Assembly (NCBI GenBank): GCA_903824495.1
Contig: CAIJXB010000015.1
Span: 62,001 to 126,000, forward strand
Reading direction: 5' to 3'
Length of the DNA stretch: 64,000 bases
From: an uncultured Chlamydiae bacterium
Lineage (GTDB): Bacteria; Chlamydiota; Chlamydiia; Chlamydiales; Rhabdochlamydiaceae
Shown: positions 35,387 through 43,308 of the stretch, one piece after another
Numbering within the stretch: position 1 is the stretch's first letter
Layout: the number at the start of each line of letters is the position of its first letter
Program-made: the position numbers and the translations under genes
Notes under the pieces: generated by a model
What the model saw: the letters and a program-made list of their open reading frames with translations, nothing else
Databases searched by the model: none
Told to the model about the DNA's origin: nothing

Positions 35387-35644
35387 CTGATCCTGTTTCG
35401 ATTGAGCCAAAATAGGCAGATGAAGCCATTCTCATCAAGAGCTTATATTCCTCTATGGTACCCCTGTCATTTTATCTAGTTTCACCTCCTTTTTTTACAC
35501 ATTTTTTATATAGCATAATTAATATAACCATTTAATAACCATATACATACGTCAATTCTCCAGCATTGCCTCGTAAATACTTTGCTACCAACTGAAAAAC
35601 AACGACTTGCGTTAATTAATACACAATCGCAAAAGATCAACAAG

Positions 35645-35673
35645 TTGAAATTAAAGCATTTTTAATGTATAAT
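35645..35673 (+). promoter_or_regulatory. Strong promoter for the GNAT gene
   Basis: TTGAAA (35645-35650), exactly 17 bases, perfect TATAAT (35668-35673). The ATG follows 33 bases later, behind AAAGGA. Confidence 0.7.
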
Positions 35674-35706
35674 TATTTCTAATTAACATTAATAAAGGAA
35701 TAAACA

Positions 35707-36321
35707 ATGGCAACACCAATAACAAGTCATTCAATTTCCATTTTGCAAACAAAAGAAGAGCTCAAAACAGCAAAAAAGGAATTAAAAGCCTGGAAAGAAC
35801 TCGTCAACGAAAGACTTGGAAAAACAAGAATTTGCAAAAAACCGAATGACCCGGAATCTTTGAGTCACTTCGAGAGCGATCGACTAACCGTTCAAGAATA
35901 TTCCGAGGTTCTATCTTTTTTAAATCAAGGGATTGAAAAACTACCGACTAACACCACAGAAGACATCCGCATTTATGCCCTTAAAGATCTGTCAGGAACA
36001 ACTCAAGGGATGTGCTCAATTACTGTAAAAACAGACCATGTCTACCTGAATGCAATAGCTTCGGCTCCTTGGAATATCTCCATGCATGGAGAAAGCGATA
36101 GATCTCCGTATAAAGGCGCTGGAAAACAACTTATTGCTGCTATTTTTGAAACAGCACAAGATAAACACGTGGAGGAACTGCGAACTTCACCTCTCACCTC
36201 CGCCCTTCCATTTTATGAAAAACTCGGCATGCGAGAAAATCAAAAACATAGATATTGGTTTCTACCTACAAGCAATGTAGCGTCTCTCCCCTATCTAAAA
36301 CCATCGATTATTCTATCCTAG
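35707..36321 (+). CDS. GNAT-family acetyltransferase
   Basis: About 204 residues. The C-terminal half has the GNAT core: KTDHVYLNAIASAPWN, then the acetyl-CoA loop YKGAGKQLIAAIFETAQ, then LRTSPLTSALPFYEKLGMRENQ. The N-terminal 60 residues are a Lys-rich helical region. The substrate (amine, protein or antibiotic) is not evident. It is monocistronic, with a consensus promoter in an A+T-rich leader, and its stop codon lies within a perfect palindrome. Confidence 0.75.
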   Translation: MATPITSHSISILQTKEELKTAKKELKAWKELVNERLGKTRICKKPNDPESLSHFESDRLTVQEYSEVLSFLNQGIEKLPTNTTEDIRIYALKDLSGTTQGMCSITVKTDHVYLNAIASAPWNISMHGESDRSPYKGAGKQLIAAIFETAQDKHVEELRTSPLTSALPFYEKLGMRENQKHRYWFLPTSNVASLPYLKPSIILS

Positions 36322-36336
36322 CTCATGAGCTAGGAT
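36315..36336. repeat. Perfect 22-bp palindrome over the GNAT stop codon
   Basis: ATCCTAGCTCA followed by its own reverse complement, with no spacer, spanning the stop codon at 36319-36321. It could be the 3' hairpin of the GNAT mRNA or a protein-binding site. Confidence 0.6.
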
Positions 36337-36360
36337 GATTCCTTATTTTCAAATCAAAAA

Positions 36361-36396
36361 CAGAACGATTTTTAGAACTAGACAAAAATCGTTCTG
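36361..36396. terminator. Perfect 13-bp hairpin
   Basis: CAGAACGATTTTT (36361-36373) pairs fully with 36384-36396 over a 10-base loop. It lies 40 bases after the GNAT stop and just before the promoter at 36405; it is probably the end of the GNAT transcript although no U-run follows. Confidence 0.5.
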
Positions 36397-36404
36397 CATT
36401 CTTA

Positions 36405-36434
36405 TTGAGATATATCAAAGAAATTCCGTATACT
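36405..36434 (+). promoter_or_regulatory. Promoter of a putative small transcript
   Basis: TTGAGA (36405-36410), 18 bases, TATACT (36429-36434), each 5 of 6 to consensus. The predicted start near 36441 gives a leader containing the hairpin 36480-36509 and then the micro-ORF at 36580. Confidence 0.5.
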
Positions 36435-36479
36435 GAAATTTTCTAAACGTCTTGCAAAAACCCCTCACACACTACTCTG

Positions 36480-36509
36480 GATCATTTCGAGGACATCCTC
36501 GAAATGATC
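36480..36509 (+). repeat. Perfect 14-bp inverted repeat in a putative leader
   Basis: GATCATTTCGAGGA (36480-36493) and its exact reverse complement (36496-36509) are separated by CA. As RNA it would form a very stable hairpin about 70 bases before the micro-ORF; as DNA it could be an operator. Confidence 0.6.
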
Positions 36510-36579
36510 GAACCTGACAAATAAGGAAAGAAAAAGATTGAAGATATGAGACTACTTAACAAAAAAAGAAGAGGTGAAA

Positions 36580-36633
36580 ATGCTTCTACTCCGTCTACTT
36601 AGAGCTTTACTAGGAAGAACCAGTTGGTATTAA
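36580..36633 (+). CDS. Putative 17-residue hydrophobic cationic peptide
   Basis: MLLLRLLRALLGRTSWY, preceded by AGAGG five bases upstream. Leu-rich with three spaced Arg, it could form an amphipathic helix, as in membrane-active type I toxin peptides. The 3' end overlaps the hairpin at 36615-36648. It has its own candidate promoter at 36405. An 18-codon frame starting at 36546 overlaps it but lacks a ribosome site. Existence of the peptide is unproven; the context of promoter, hairpin, ribosome site and hairpin is what supports it. Confidence 0.35.
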   Translation: MLLLRLLRALLGRTSWY

Positions 36634-36648
36634 GACAAACTGGTTCTT
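36615..36648. terminator. Hairpin between micro-ORF and lipoprotein gene
   Basis: AAGAACCAGTT (36615-36625) pairs with AACTGGTTCTT (36638-36648). It includes the micro-ORF end and touches the stop codon of the minus-strand lipoprotein gene (36647), so it could end both transcripts. Confidence 0.5.
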
Positions 36649-37168
36649 ATGAATTTTCTTCCACGATCTTCAAAGCCTCTTCATAAGTTTCTTTATGGAG
36701 AACAGGCCAAGGTTCGAACTTACTGGGAGCTGTAAGTTCATAAGAGATTACGCCATTATCCATAGACACAACTTGAATATTGCCTTGTGGGGGTGGGTAT
36801 CCATCCTTTTGGCTTACAGATATCGTAATTTCAAGGTTCTTTGCTGTAAATGGATAGTTATGTAAATAGGGGCGGATTTCTTTGTTATCATTGATGTTTT
36901 TTAAAAATGTTTGGGTCGCATAAACAATAAGAGACCTCGCTTCTGCAAGATCTACCAGTTGAAAGTATTGAAAAAAAAGGCCGATAGCCTGGACATCATC
37001 CATCATTTGACCCATTGTCCCTACGGGTCTTAATCCTTTTTCTTTTTCTAATTGACGGCCTGTCTGCGATCTAATTTGACCTGCCAATTCTACGTAATCA
37101 AAGGGTCGATTGCATCCAAACGCTAAAATGATTAACACAAAACAAGAAAATATTTTTTTTATTATCAT
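36647..37168 (-). CDS. Small lipoprotein coupled to the RHS gene, possible immunity protein
   Basis: 173 residues. The lipoprotein signal IFSCFVLIILAFGC gives a lipidated Cys at residue 19. The mature part is helical at first (AGQIRSQTGRQLEKEKG, LFFQYFQLVDLAEARSLIVYATQTFLKNI) then beta-like (LEITISVSQKDG). I do not recognise the family. Its ATG overlaps the RHS stop (ATGA), so it is made together with that protein. Periplasmic lipoproteins are common immunity partners of lipase toxins; alternatively it may help fold or anchor the RHS protein. Both roles are inference. Confidence 0.6.
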   Translation of the reverse strand: MIIKKIFSCFVLIILAFGCNRPFDYVELAGQIRSQTGRQLEKEKGLRPVGTMGQMMDDVQAIGLFFQYFQLVDLAEARSLIVYATQTFLKNINDNKEIRPYLHNYPFTAKNLEITISVSQKDGYPPPQGNIQVVSMDNGVISYELTAPSKFEPWPVLHKETYEEALKIVEENS

Positions 37169-40100
37169 TGGATATCTAGCTCTACTGGCATGTGTTTTAT
37201 GATTGTTCTTTTAATAGGCACCTCAAAAGTAGGACTATTAAAGCTATGATCCAGTAACTTCGCATTTGGATGTGGCGTTAAAAATTCCAATTCTCTGAAT
37301 GCCTTTGCAGAATAGCTATAACGTTTTTCTATATCCGTTCCGAAAGGCATTGAATTAAAGCAAGCCTGAGATGTTGCCCAACGCGCACAAGGGATGAAAT
37401 CTCTTTTGCTTGAAAAATTATACGCTTTAAAACAAATGTTATCTGAAATCACCGTAGCTGGCGCTATGGCCAACACTATAAATCGTTGTTGTTGTGCCGG
37501 GCTTAAGCTTTTCAGATACTGATACACGTGAGTTGCTCCATCGCTATGGCAAGTAATAAAGGCCTTTTGAGATTCTGAAGGATTTCGAGCAAAGAATCCA
37601 TTACAATGCTCCCCCAAAAGAGTGGAGGTATCCCTAAACCTTGTAAACCCAACAAGTGCATTTATAGGGTCCAAAACTTTCCCTCTTGTTGGGTTATGAA
37701 TACCGTGGACTTTTACTCCTCCGCCGTAATCACTGACTATTCTAGCATAATCCATTGCCTCTTTTTTTGATGTATCAATTCCATTTACAAAAATAAAATG
37801 ACAACCCGGAATTTCTTTTTCACCAACGGTATAAATGCTCGGCTGATGATTTTCATAAAAGTTTTGATAAAAACTTCCAAAAACGACTGCCATATCATCG
37901 CTTCGCAACCTCTGCTCCTCTATGTTAAGGCCCGATTCAAACAGCCCATAGGGGTCAAAATGAGTGAGTGGAGAATTCGATACATAGGCGTAGAGGTTAG
38001 GGCCTGCTTCAAATCCAAGAGGATCAGGCGTTAGAAAACGGCCGAGCTCTGGGATGTAGAACCTTCTGCCAAAATAGACAAAGCCAGTTTCTGGGTCTAT
38101 GCGTTTGGAAGAAAAGCGCCAGGGGCTGAGGGTAGAGTTTTCTTCCTCTCCAAAGGCTGTATAAGAATAATTTTCTAAAGAGCCATCGAGAGTAGCTACA
38201 GCTGCTATGTTGCCGTGGAGATCATGGATGGGAACGTAGATCTTTCCATGGAGCTCTAGAGCAACGGAGGCTCCTATTTCTGCATGGGGAGCGTTTCCGA
38301 GGATACGGAGCTCTATGAATTCTTGAGACAGATTATCAAAGGCGCCGATCTCATTTTGATCATCGTAGAGATAGAAAAGATCTGTAGTGAGCTCTCCTTT
38401 CGTATAGATTTTTTTAGAAAGACGTCTATGAAACGAATCGTAGCTATAGAGGATCTTTTGAGCCCCATCTTCAACCTGGATGAGCCTATCTAGTGCATCA
38501 TAGGAGAGCTTTTTTCCGTGGAAGAAGGCAGGATTACCATCTAGGTTGTAGATGAGCTGGGATGTTTGGTTCAAGGCGTTTGAAGTAAAGATGTCCCCAT
38601 CTTTTTGCAAACGGTTGTGAAGGGCATCAAAACCGTAGGTATGATCTTGTTCAGATGTGAGCTGGTAAAGAGCGTCATAGGTATAGGAAAAAGATTTTCC
38701 ATTTCTATTTTTAGCTAAAAGGTTACCGGCAGGATCAAAAGAGGTTACTTTTTCTGAAAAGTAACCAGAGAGAATCTCTACTTTCCTTCCAAGCTTATCA
38801 TAGCCGTAGGAGGTTTGGAGATTGCCAAGAGGCATTTCCCTGGTGAGATTACCGGATAGATCATAGGCATCGTATCTATGAGCGTAGAGGGATTTTCCAT
38901 GTTTTACCCTGGATACACTTCTTAGATACAACGCATCGTAGTCGTAGCGGATCCCGGAAGAATCTGGAAGCTCTAAAAAGGTTCTTCTACCTGTTGAGTC
39001 ATAGGAGCTTTTAAAGGTAAATCCATTGGGGAGGGTTTCTTGCAAAAGCCTTCCTTGGGGAGTGTACGACCTTGTTACGGTTTGCCCTGTGATCGCGTCT
39101 GTGCTTTCTACTAAGAGGCCGTTTCGGTCGTAGACATAGGAATAATGGATGGTGCCATCAGAAGAACTTTGAGACTCCAGATCTCCAATCGGAAAATAGG
39201 TATTTATGAGGATGACTCCACTAGGTTTGATCGTTTGATACAGCTGCCCTTTGGGAGTATAGGAGTAAGCTGTTATCTTTTTATCTGAGGTGCCAGCACC
39301 TTCAGTTAAAAAGATAAGCTGGTTCATTTCATTGTACTGCCAAAGAGTCACAACCAAAAGATTTGATGTAACTGTTTCTTTTTGGATGAGATTTTGATTT
39401 AAATCATAAGTATAAGATTCTCGAAAAAGACACAGGCCCTGCTGTGAATATTTTTCAAGAAGGGATACTTGACCACCCTCATTAAAGGATGTGACCGTTT
39501 GTAGACCCAAAGGATCTGTAATAGACTGCTTATGGGACTCATCATCATAATCAGTTCTTGTGATGTACCCTAGTGCATCTATCTGCTTAATGGGCCTTTT
39601 AAAGGCGTCGTATTCCAAAACTTCTGCTGCTTTTTTTCCATCAATGGATCTTGTGGTAGAAATGAGATTCCCAGAAGAGTTATAGTCATACTTCACAAAT
39701 TGTAGAAGGGTATCTGACGCATCTACTTTCTTTTCTTCGATGACCCTGTTTAGATTATCGTAGAACTTAAGAAGAGAAAAATCTCCGGAAGTGGTCCGAT
39801 GAAGCCTTCCAAATGCGTCATAGACATAATGGATCTCCTCATCCCCTCTTTTCTCTAAGATCTTCCTTCCTGCTTCATCATATTCATAGTAAGTAGTAAT
39901 CCCTTCAGCATCTGTTTCTGAAAGAAGGTTAAAACTATCGTAGGTTTTGCTTTCTTTGGAATAAGGAGTTGTTTTTGTAAGAACTCTTCCAAAGACATCG
40001 TAGGTATACGATGTCTTTGTTCCTTCTTCATCAATGTGTTCTTTTAAAGTCCCCTCTTTATGATAGATAAATCGTTCTACCTGTCCATTCGGATAGAGGA

Positions 40101-42378
40101 TAGAAGTTGGTTTCCCATAGATGTTATAGGTTGTCCTTGTTTCGTATCCTTTTGCATCCGTTTGAGAAATAACGTTACCTAAAGCGTCATATCTTGATGT
40201 GATGATGCCACCTGAGGGAAGAATTGTTGTGAGGAGGTGACCTAAAGAATCGTATTCATAAAAGGTCTTATGCCCGTAAGGATCCGTAGACTCTATTTTA
40301 TAGCCGAGAAGATTATGCTTGCAGCTGTGAGTTCGAGTGAGGCCCTCTCCTTCTTCTCTGGATGAGTTAGGTCTATTCATAAGATCATATTCGATATGAG
40401 TCTCTGAGCGTCCTTCAAAATCTGAATATTTGATGAGATTATTTAACTTGTCATAGGAACTTCGGGCAATATGCCCTAAGGCATTCACCTCAGCTTTAAG
40501 ACACCCTTTTTTGTACATATAGTCAGAAAAATTTTGAAGTTTCCCATTTGAGTCAAAGAGTTTTTTATTTAAAACTCTCCCCCCTGCCGTGTAATTGACA
40601 GCCGTCTCTTTAAGAAACCGTTTTGCATTTCCTTTTCCGCAGCTTTCATCGATAACCATTGGGAAGGCCGGGTACTCATGGACAAAGCCTCTTTTATGAG
40701 GCTTTGACGCTTCTTTATTACGAATGTTCAAGGTAACGTAGAAGTTACCTTGAAGATCCTCGGTGATCTCCTCATAGAGAATTCCATTTGCATCATAGGA
40801 ATAGATTTTGCGTTTTTGTGGAATCCCATGCGCGTAATAAACTTCGGTTTCTACAAGAAGAGTATTTCTAAAGTAAGTATAGGAAACTGAAAGGCCATTT
40901 TCTTCTTTCTGAGTGAGAAGTAGATTTTTTCCGTCTTGTGAATAGGTGCTCCATTTAGAGTAGCTCTCAGATGTTGCTTCCACCGGAAAACCTTCCGGAT
41001 CTAGTTCTAATGAGGATCCTTCTCCTGTCAAATTCCCATAGAGCGTTTCTTTTTCAACATTACCAAAATCGTCATAAACATAGCGGGTTGCAACAATAGG
41101 TTTTTCATTTCCATCAAATGTAACTTTACAAAGAAGATTTGAAGCATCTTTAGAATCATTGCCTCCCCAGATAAACTTTTCTTGCGTGTATAAGCAGCCT
41201 GGTTTTGTGAATCTGTTGATCTGAACAAGTCTCAAATCATCATTCCAATAGTACTCAGTTGGAACATCGTAAGGATCTAGAACTGTTGTTTTCTTGTTTG
41301 GAATGTCGTAGAAAAACCTGTGAGTCGAGATTTGCTCCCCATTTTCTCCCGCAGGACTCATCAGCTCTTTCACTCGAAAGCACTCCTCTACGCTTTCGCC
41401 ACCAAGACACTCCGACGGAAAGTAGTAATTGATATATTTATATCTTCCCTCTGGCAGTAAAATGCTTTTGAGGATTTTTCTCTTTCCATAGGTGCAGTAT
41501 TGATAGGTTTGATCTGGCTTTTCATCGGATGTGACTTGTTTGAGCTGATGGACTTTATTGTAAGTAAAAAACACATATTCTAGATGGCGCCCATCACTTG
41601 TCTCAACTCCGTAGTCTCCATGGCTCTTGTCTCCTTCTCCATTATGCGGATAAAATTTAACCCAAGCATAGGTTGTCTTTTGAGAGGCATCACAGGTTTT
41701 GATCTGCCACGTGTCTTTTTTATCTTTGGGCCACTCGTACCTGATCTGCCGACCATTTGGGAGATCTTCCTTCACAAGAAGATAAAAACCATCGCAAGAA
41801 GGAAGACTGGATACATTCCAGTCCATGAACTCATCGATGGCAAAATTCTTTCTCCTATCATAATACCTTTCGTAGAACCGTTTTGTTCCATCAGGACAAA
41901 CAACCGAGAACTTATAAAAATCATCGCTCATCTCGATGTTTTGGTTCTTTAAATTGGTCTTACCAGAAAGTTTGCCCCTTGCCGTATTGGTAAGACCTTT
42001 TGAGTTTTCCTCTCCGAGATCTATAGAGTAAAATGTGGTTTGTTTTTTACTTTTGTGAGATTTTTTTTCCCACTGGTAGTAGAGCCTAGCGCCACTAGGC
42101 TCTACTACCTCTATGATCTTAGAGGAAAAATCGATAAAGGCCCTATGATAGGAAAACATGTTCCAATACCCTTGCCCTTTCCCACTAATATAGTGTCTTT
42201 GTAGACGAATGGGCTCAGCTCCTTGAACTACGAGATCTTCTTCTACAAGGTAGAGATCCCCTGTGATGACATTGACACCGTTTACAAGAGAACTTGGCTC
42301 ATTTTCTGTTGTGGCGGTCGTAGTTGCAAGTAGCTTTGCTGAGAAAAAAATGCTCAAAAAAACGGCAAAAAGGCGCAT
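37165..42378 (-). CDS. RHS/YD-repeat protein with C-terminal alpha/beta-hydrolase-like domain
   Basis: 1737 residues. The signal peptide is MRLFAVFLSIFFSAKLLA. The N-terminal domain has VNVITGDLYLVEEDLVVQGAEPIRLQRHY. Dozens of YD repeats (YDALGNV, YDVFGRVL, YDEAGRKIL, YDSTGRRTF) form the RHS shell. The core ends in PETGFVYFGRRFYIPELGRFLTPDPLGFEAGPNLYAYVSNSPLTHFDPYG at about 1430-1480. The last 257 residues are a distinct domain: FIFVNGIDTSKKEA, FITCHSDGATHV with Ser about 1612, SSKRDFIP with Asp about 1660, and LLDHSF with His about 1711, an order fitting a lipase-like triad. It somewhat recalls chlamydial DUF687 proteins. GAGG precedes the ATG. The downstream lipoprotein is coupled. Confidence 0.85.
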   Translation of the reverse strand: MRLFAVFLSIFFSAKLLATTTATTENEPSSLVNGVNVITGDLYLVEEDLVVQGAEPIRLQRHYISGKGQGYWNMFSYHRAFIDFSSKIIEVVEPSGARLYYQWEKKSHKSKKQTTFYSIDLGEENSKGLTNTARGKLSGKTNLKNQNIEMSDDFYKFSVVCPDGTKRFYERYYDRRKNFAIDEFMDWNVSSLPSCDGFYLLVKEDLPNGRQIRYEWPKDKKDTWQIKTCDASQKTTYAWVKFYPHNGEGDKSHGDYGVETSDGRHLEYVFFTYNKVHQLKQVTSDEKPDQTYQYCTYGKRKILKSILLPEGRYKYINYYFPSECLGGESVEECFRVKELMSPAGENGEQISTHRFFYDIPNKKTTVLDPYDVPTEYYWNDDLRLVQINRFTKPGCLYTQEKFIWGGNDSKDASNLLCKVTFDGNEKPIVATRYVYDDFGNVEKETLYGNLTGEGSSLELDPEGFPVEATSESYSKWSTYSQDGKNLLLTQKEENGLSVSYTYFRNTLLVETEVYYAHGIPQKRKIYSYDANGILYEEITEDLQGNFYVTLNIRNKEASKPHKRGFVHEYPAFPMVIDESCGKGNAKRFLKETAVNYTAGGRVLNKKLFDSNGKLQNFSDYMYKKGCLKAEVNALGHIARSSYDKLNNLIKYSDFEGRSETHIEYDLMNRPNSSREEGEGLTRTHSCKHNLLGYKIESTDPYGHKTFYEYDSLGHLLTTILPSGGIITSRYDALGNVISQTDAKGYETRTTYNIYGKPTSILYPNGQVERFIYHKEGTLKEHIDEEGTKTSYTYDVFGRVLTKTTPYSKESKTYDSFNLLSETDAEGITTYYEYDEAGRKILEKRGDEEIHYVYDAFGRLHRTTSGDFSLLKFYDNLNRVIEEKKVDASDTLLQFVKYDYNSSGNLISTTRSIDGKKAAEVLEYDAFKRPIKQIDALGYITRTDYDDESHKQSITDPLGLQTVTSFNEGGQVSLLEKYSQQGLCLFRESYTYDLNQNLIQKETVTSNLLVVTLWQYNEMNQLIFLTEGAGTSDKKITAYSYTPKGQLYQTIKPSGVILINTYFPIGDLESQSSSDGTIHYSYVYDRNGLLVESTDAITGQTVTRSYTPQGRLLQETLPNGFTFKSSYDSTGRRTFLELPDSSGIRYDYDALYLRSVSRVKHGKSLYAHRYDAYDLSGNLTREMPLGNLQTSYGYDKLGRKVEILSGYFSEKVTSFDPAGNLLAKNRNGKSFSYTYDALYQLTSEQDHTYGFDALHNRLQKDGDIFTSNALNQTSQLIYNLDGNPAFFHGKKLSYDALDRLIQVEDGAQKILYSYDSFHRRLSKKIYTKGELTTDLFYLYDDQNEIGAFDNLSQEFIELRILGNAPHAEIGASVALELHGKIYVPIHDLHGNIAAVATLDGSLENYSYTAFGEEENSTLSPWRFSSKRIDPETGFVYFGRRFYIPELGRFLTPDPLGFEAGPNLYAYVSNSPLTHFDPYGLFESGLNIEEQRLRSDDMAVVFGSFYQNFYENHQPSIYTVGEKEIPGCHFIFVNGIDTSKKEAMDYARIVSDYGGGVKVHGIHNPTRGKVLDPINALVGFTRFRDTSTLLGEHCNGFFARNPSESQKAFITCHSDGATHVYQYLKSLSPAQQQRFIVLAIAPATVISDNICFKAYNFSSKRDFIPCARWATSQACFNSMPFGTDIEKRYSYSAKAFRELEFLTPHPNAKLLDHSFNSPTFEVPIKRTIIKHMPVELDIQ

Positions 42379-42642
42379 GTTACCTCAAAATGAAAAGAGG
42401 AGAACTTAACAACAAGACCATTAAAGGTTAACAAAAATATAAATCGCATTTTTCCCTGGCTATTACACAATCGATAAGCACCTAATTATCGGTATCTTAC
42501 TCCTACACAAAACCCCTTCTTCATAGCAACAAATCCGACTGTCAAACAGTTAATTTAACAACTTAATTATTTAATTGAGATTAATTAGCAATCAGAATAT
42601 AATAGATGTAATTATATTCGAAAATAAAGCAAGGAAATTATT
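42379..42642. other. A+T-rich divergent region upstream of RHS and an orphan gene
   Basis: 264 bases without a gene. A small inverted repeat CGATAA/TTATCG lies near 42473-42492. The right half is dominated by TTAAT/ATTAAT words and contains the orphan promoter at 42575-42603. Confidence 0.5.
42575..42603 (+). promoter_or_regulatory. Strong promoter for the orphan gene at 42643
   Basis: TTGAGA (42575-42580), exactly 17 bases, perfect TATAAT (42598-42603). The start codon is 39 bases downstream, behind AAGGAAA. Confidence 0.7.
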
Positions 42643-43308
42643 ATGAATCTATCTTATTCAAATCTATGGAATACTATCTATATGGAGCGTTACCAAGAAT
42701 TGAAGACAACTTCTCAAGAGTTGACAACAGATATAACATCTAAAACTTTTGAAGAAACGCTAGAAAAGATGGAACGCTTCGCGGAAGATTTTAAGGCAAT
42801 CGTATATATAAATCATCTTCGCACAGAATTCCATAATTCGACTTGGAACCGGATCAGGCGGTTTTTGCGCATCTATTCAGAAAAGCTCACACAACATTCT
42901 CTCGCAACGATCGCAAGGCCTTGTGAAAAAATTGTTGTGAACGCATTGATCGATTACAGCCTGAGCAACAAAAAGAGCGTGCCTCCTTTTGATCTAAATA
43001 CACAACAAGAAGTTCTTGATTGTTTAGGAAAGATCCTCAATGGAAAGCCGGTAAATCATTTTTCCTATACGTTACATAATCTAATGGCAAAACTTGAATC
43101 TTTTAACGAGTCTAACAACACTCTTGATTGGGATAAAGTACTTCGCGCAGTTACTAGCTTAAGCAAAATTCACGGAAAAACTTTCAGAAGCGTTCTCCCT
43201 GCGACTAGAGCAAGCACACCGGAAGTCGATATTGTGGTCGTTGAAGATCCTGGAGTCGCAAACTCTTATTTTTTTGAAAGCAAGAAGGAGTCTAAGACAG
43301 AGTCCTAA
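42643..43308 (+). CDS. Orphan helical protein of unknown function
   Basis: 221 residues, not recognised. It is mostly alpha-helical with no signal peptide or membrane segment (RYQELKTTSQELTTDITSKTFEETLEKMERFAEDF; LRIYSEKLTQHSLATIARPCEKIVVNALI). The C-terminal tail is charged and ends KKESKTES. It has a consensus promoter in an A+T-rich leader, like other orphans in the window. The 3' end overlaps the convergent CNNM gene by 17 bases. An effector role is only a possibility. Confidence 0.6.
   Translation: MNLSYSNLWNTIYMERYQELKTTSQELTTDITSKTFEETLEKMERFAEDFKAIVYINHLRTEFHNSTWNRIRRFLRIYSEKLTQHSLATIARPCEKIVVNALIDYSLSNKKSVPPFDLNTQQEVLDCLGKILNGKPVNHFSYTLHNLMAKLESFNESNNTLDWDKVLRAVTSLSKIHGKTFRSVLPATRASTPEVDIVVVEDPGVANSYFFESKKESKTES

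Larger units (their letters stand above)
35352..35706. other. Divergent intergenic region between lexA-like and GNAT genes
   Basis: 355 bases with no convincing gene. The left third carries the minus-strand TTGACA promoter of the LexA-like gene. The middle and right are A+T-rich with ATTAAT words (35518, 35615, 35688) and the plus-strand promoter of the GNAT gene. I see no obvious palindromic LexA operator. Confidence 0.6.
36322..36646. other. Hairpin-rich intergenic region
   Basis: This 325-base gap contains three further perfect inverted repeats (36361-36396, 36480-36509, 36615-36648), a good promoter (36405-36434) and a micro-ORF with a ribosome site (36580-36633). It looks like a compact transcription unit rather than empty spacer. 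Confidence 0.55.

Noticed and set aside
36315..36648. Palindromes as a CRISPR array.
   Set aside because: The four inverted repeats differ in sequence and there is no regular spacing or cas gene.
41584..41952. A 122-codon plus-strand frame inside the RHS gene.
   Set aside because: It is antisense to strongly conserved YD repeats, so the frame is a by-product.
37938..42300. The repeated YD motifs as DNA tandem repeats.
   Set aside because: The repetition is at protein level; DNA copies are diverged and form no array.
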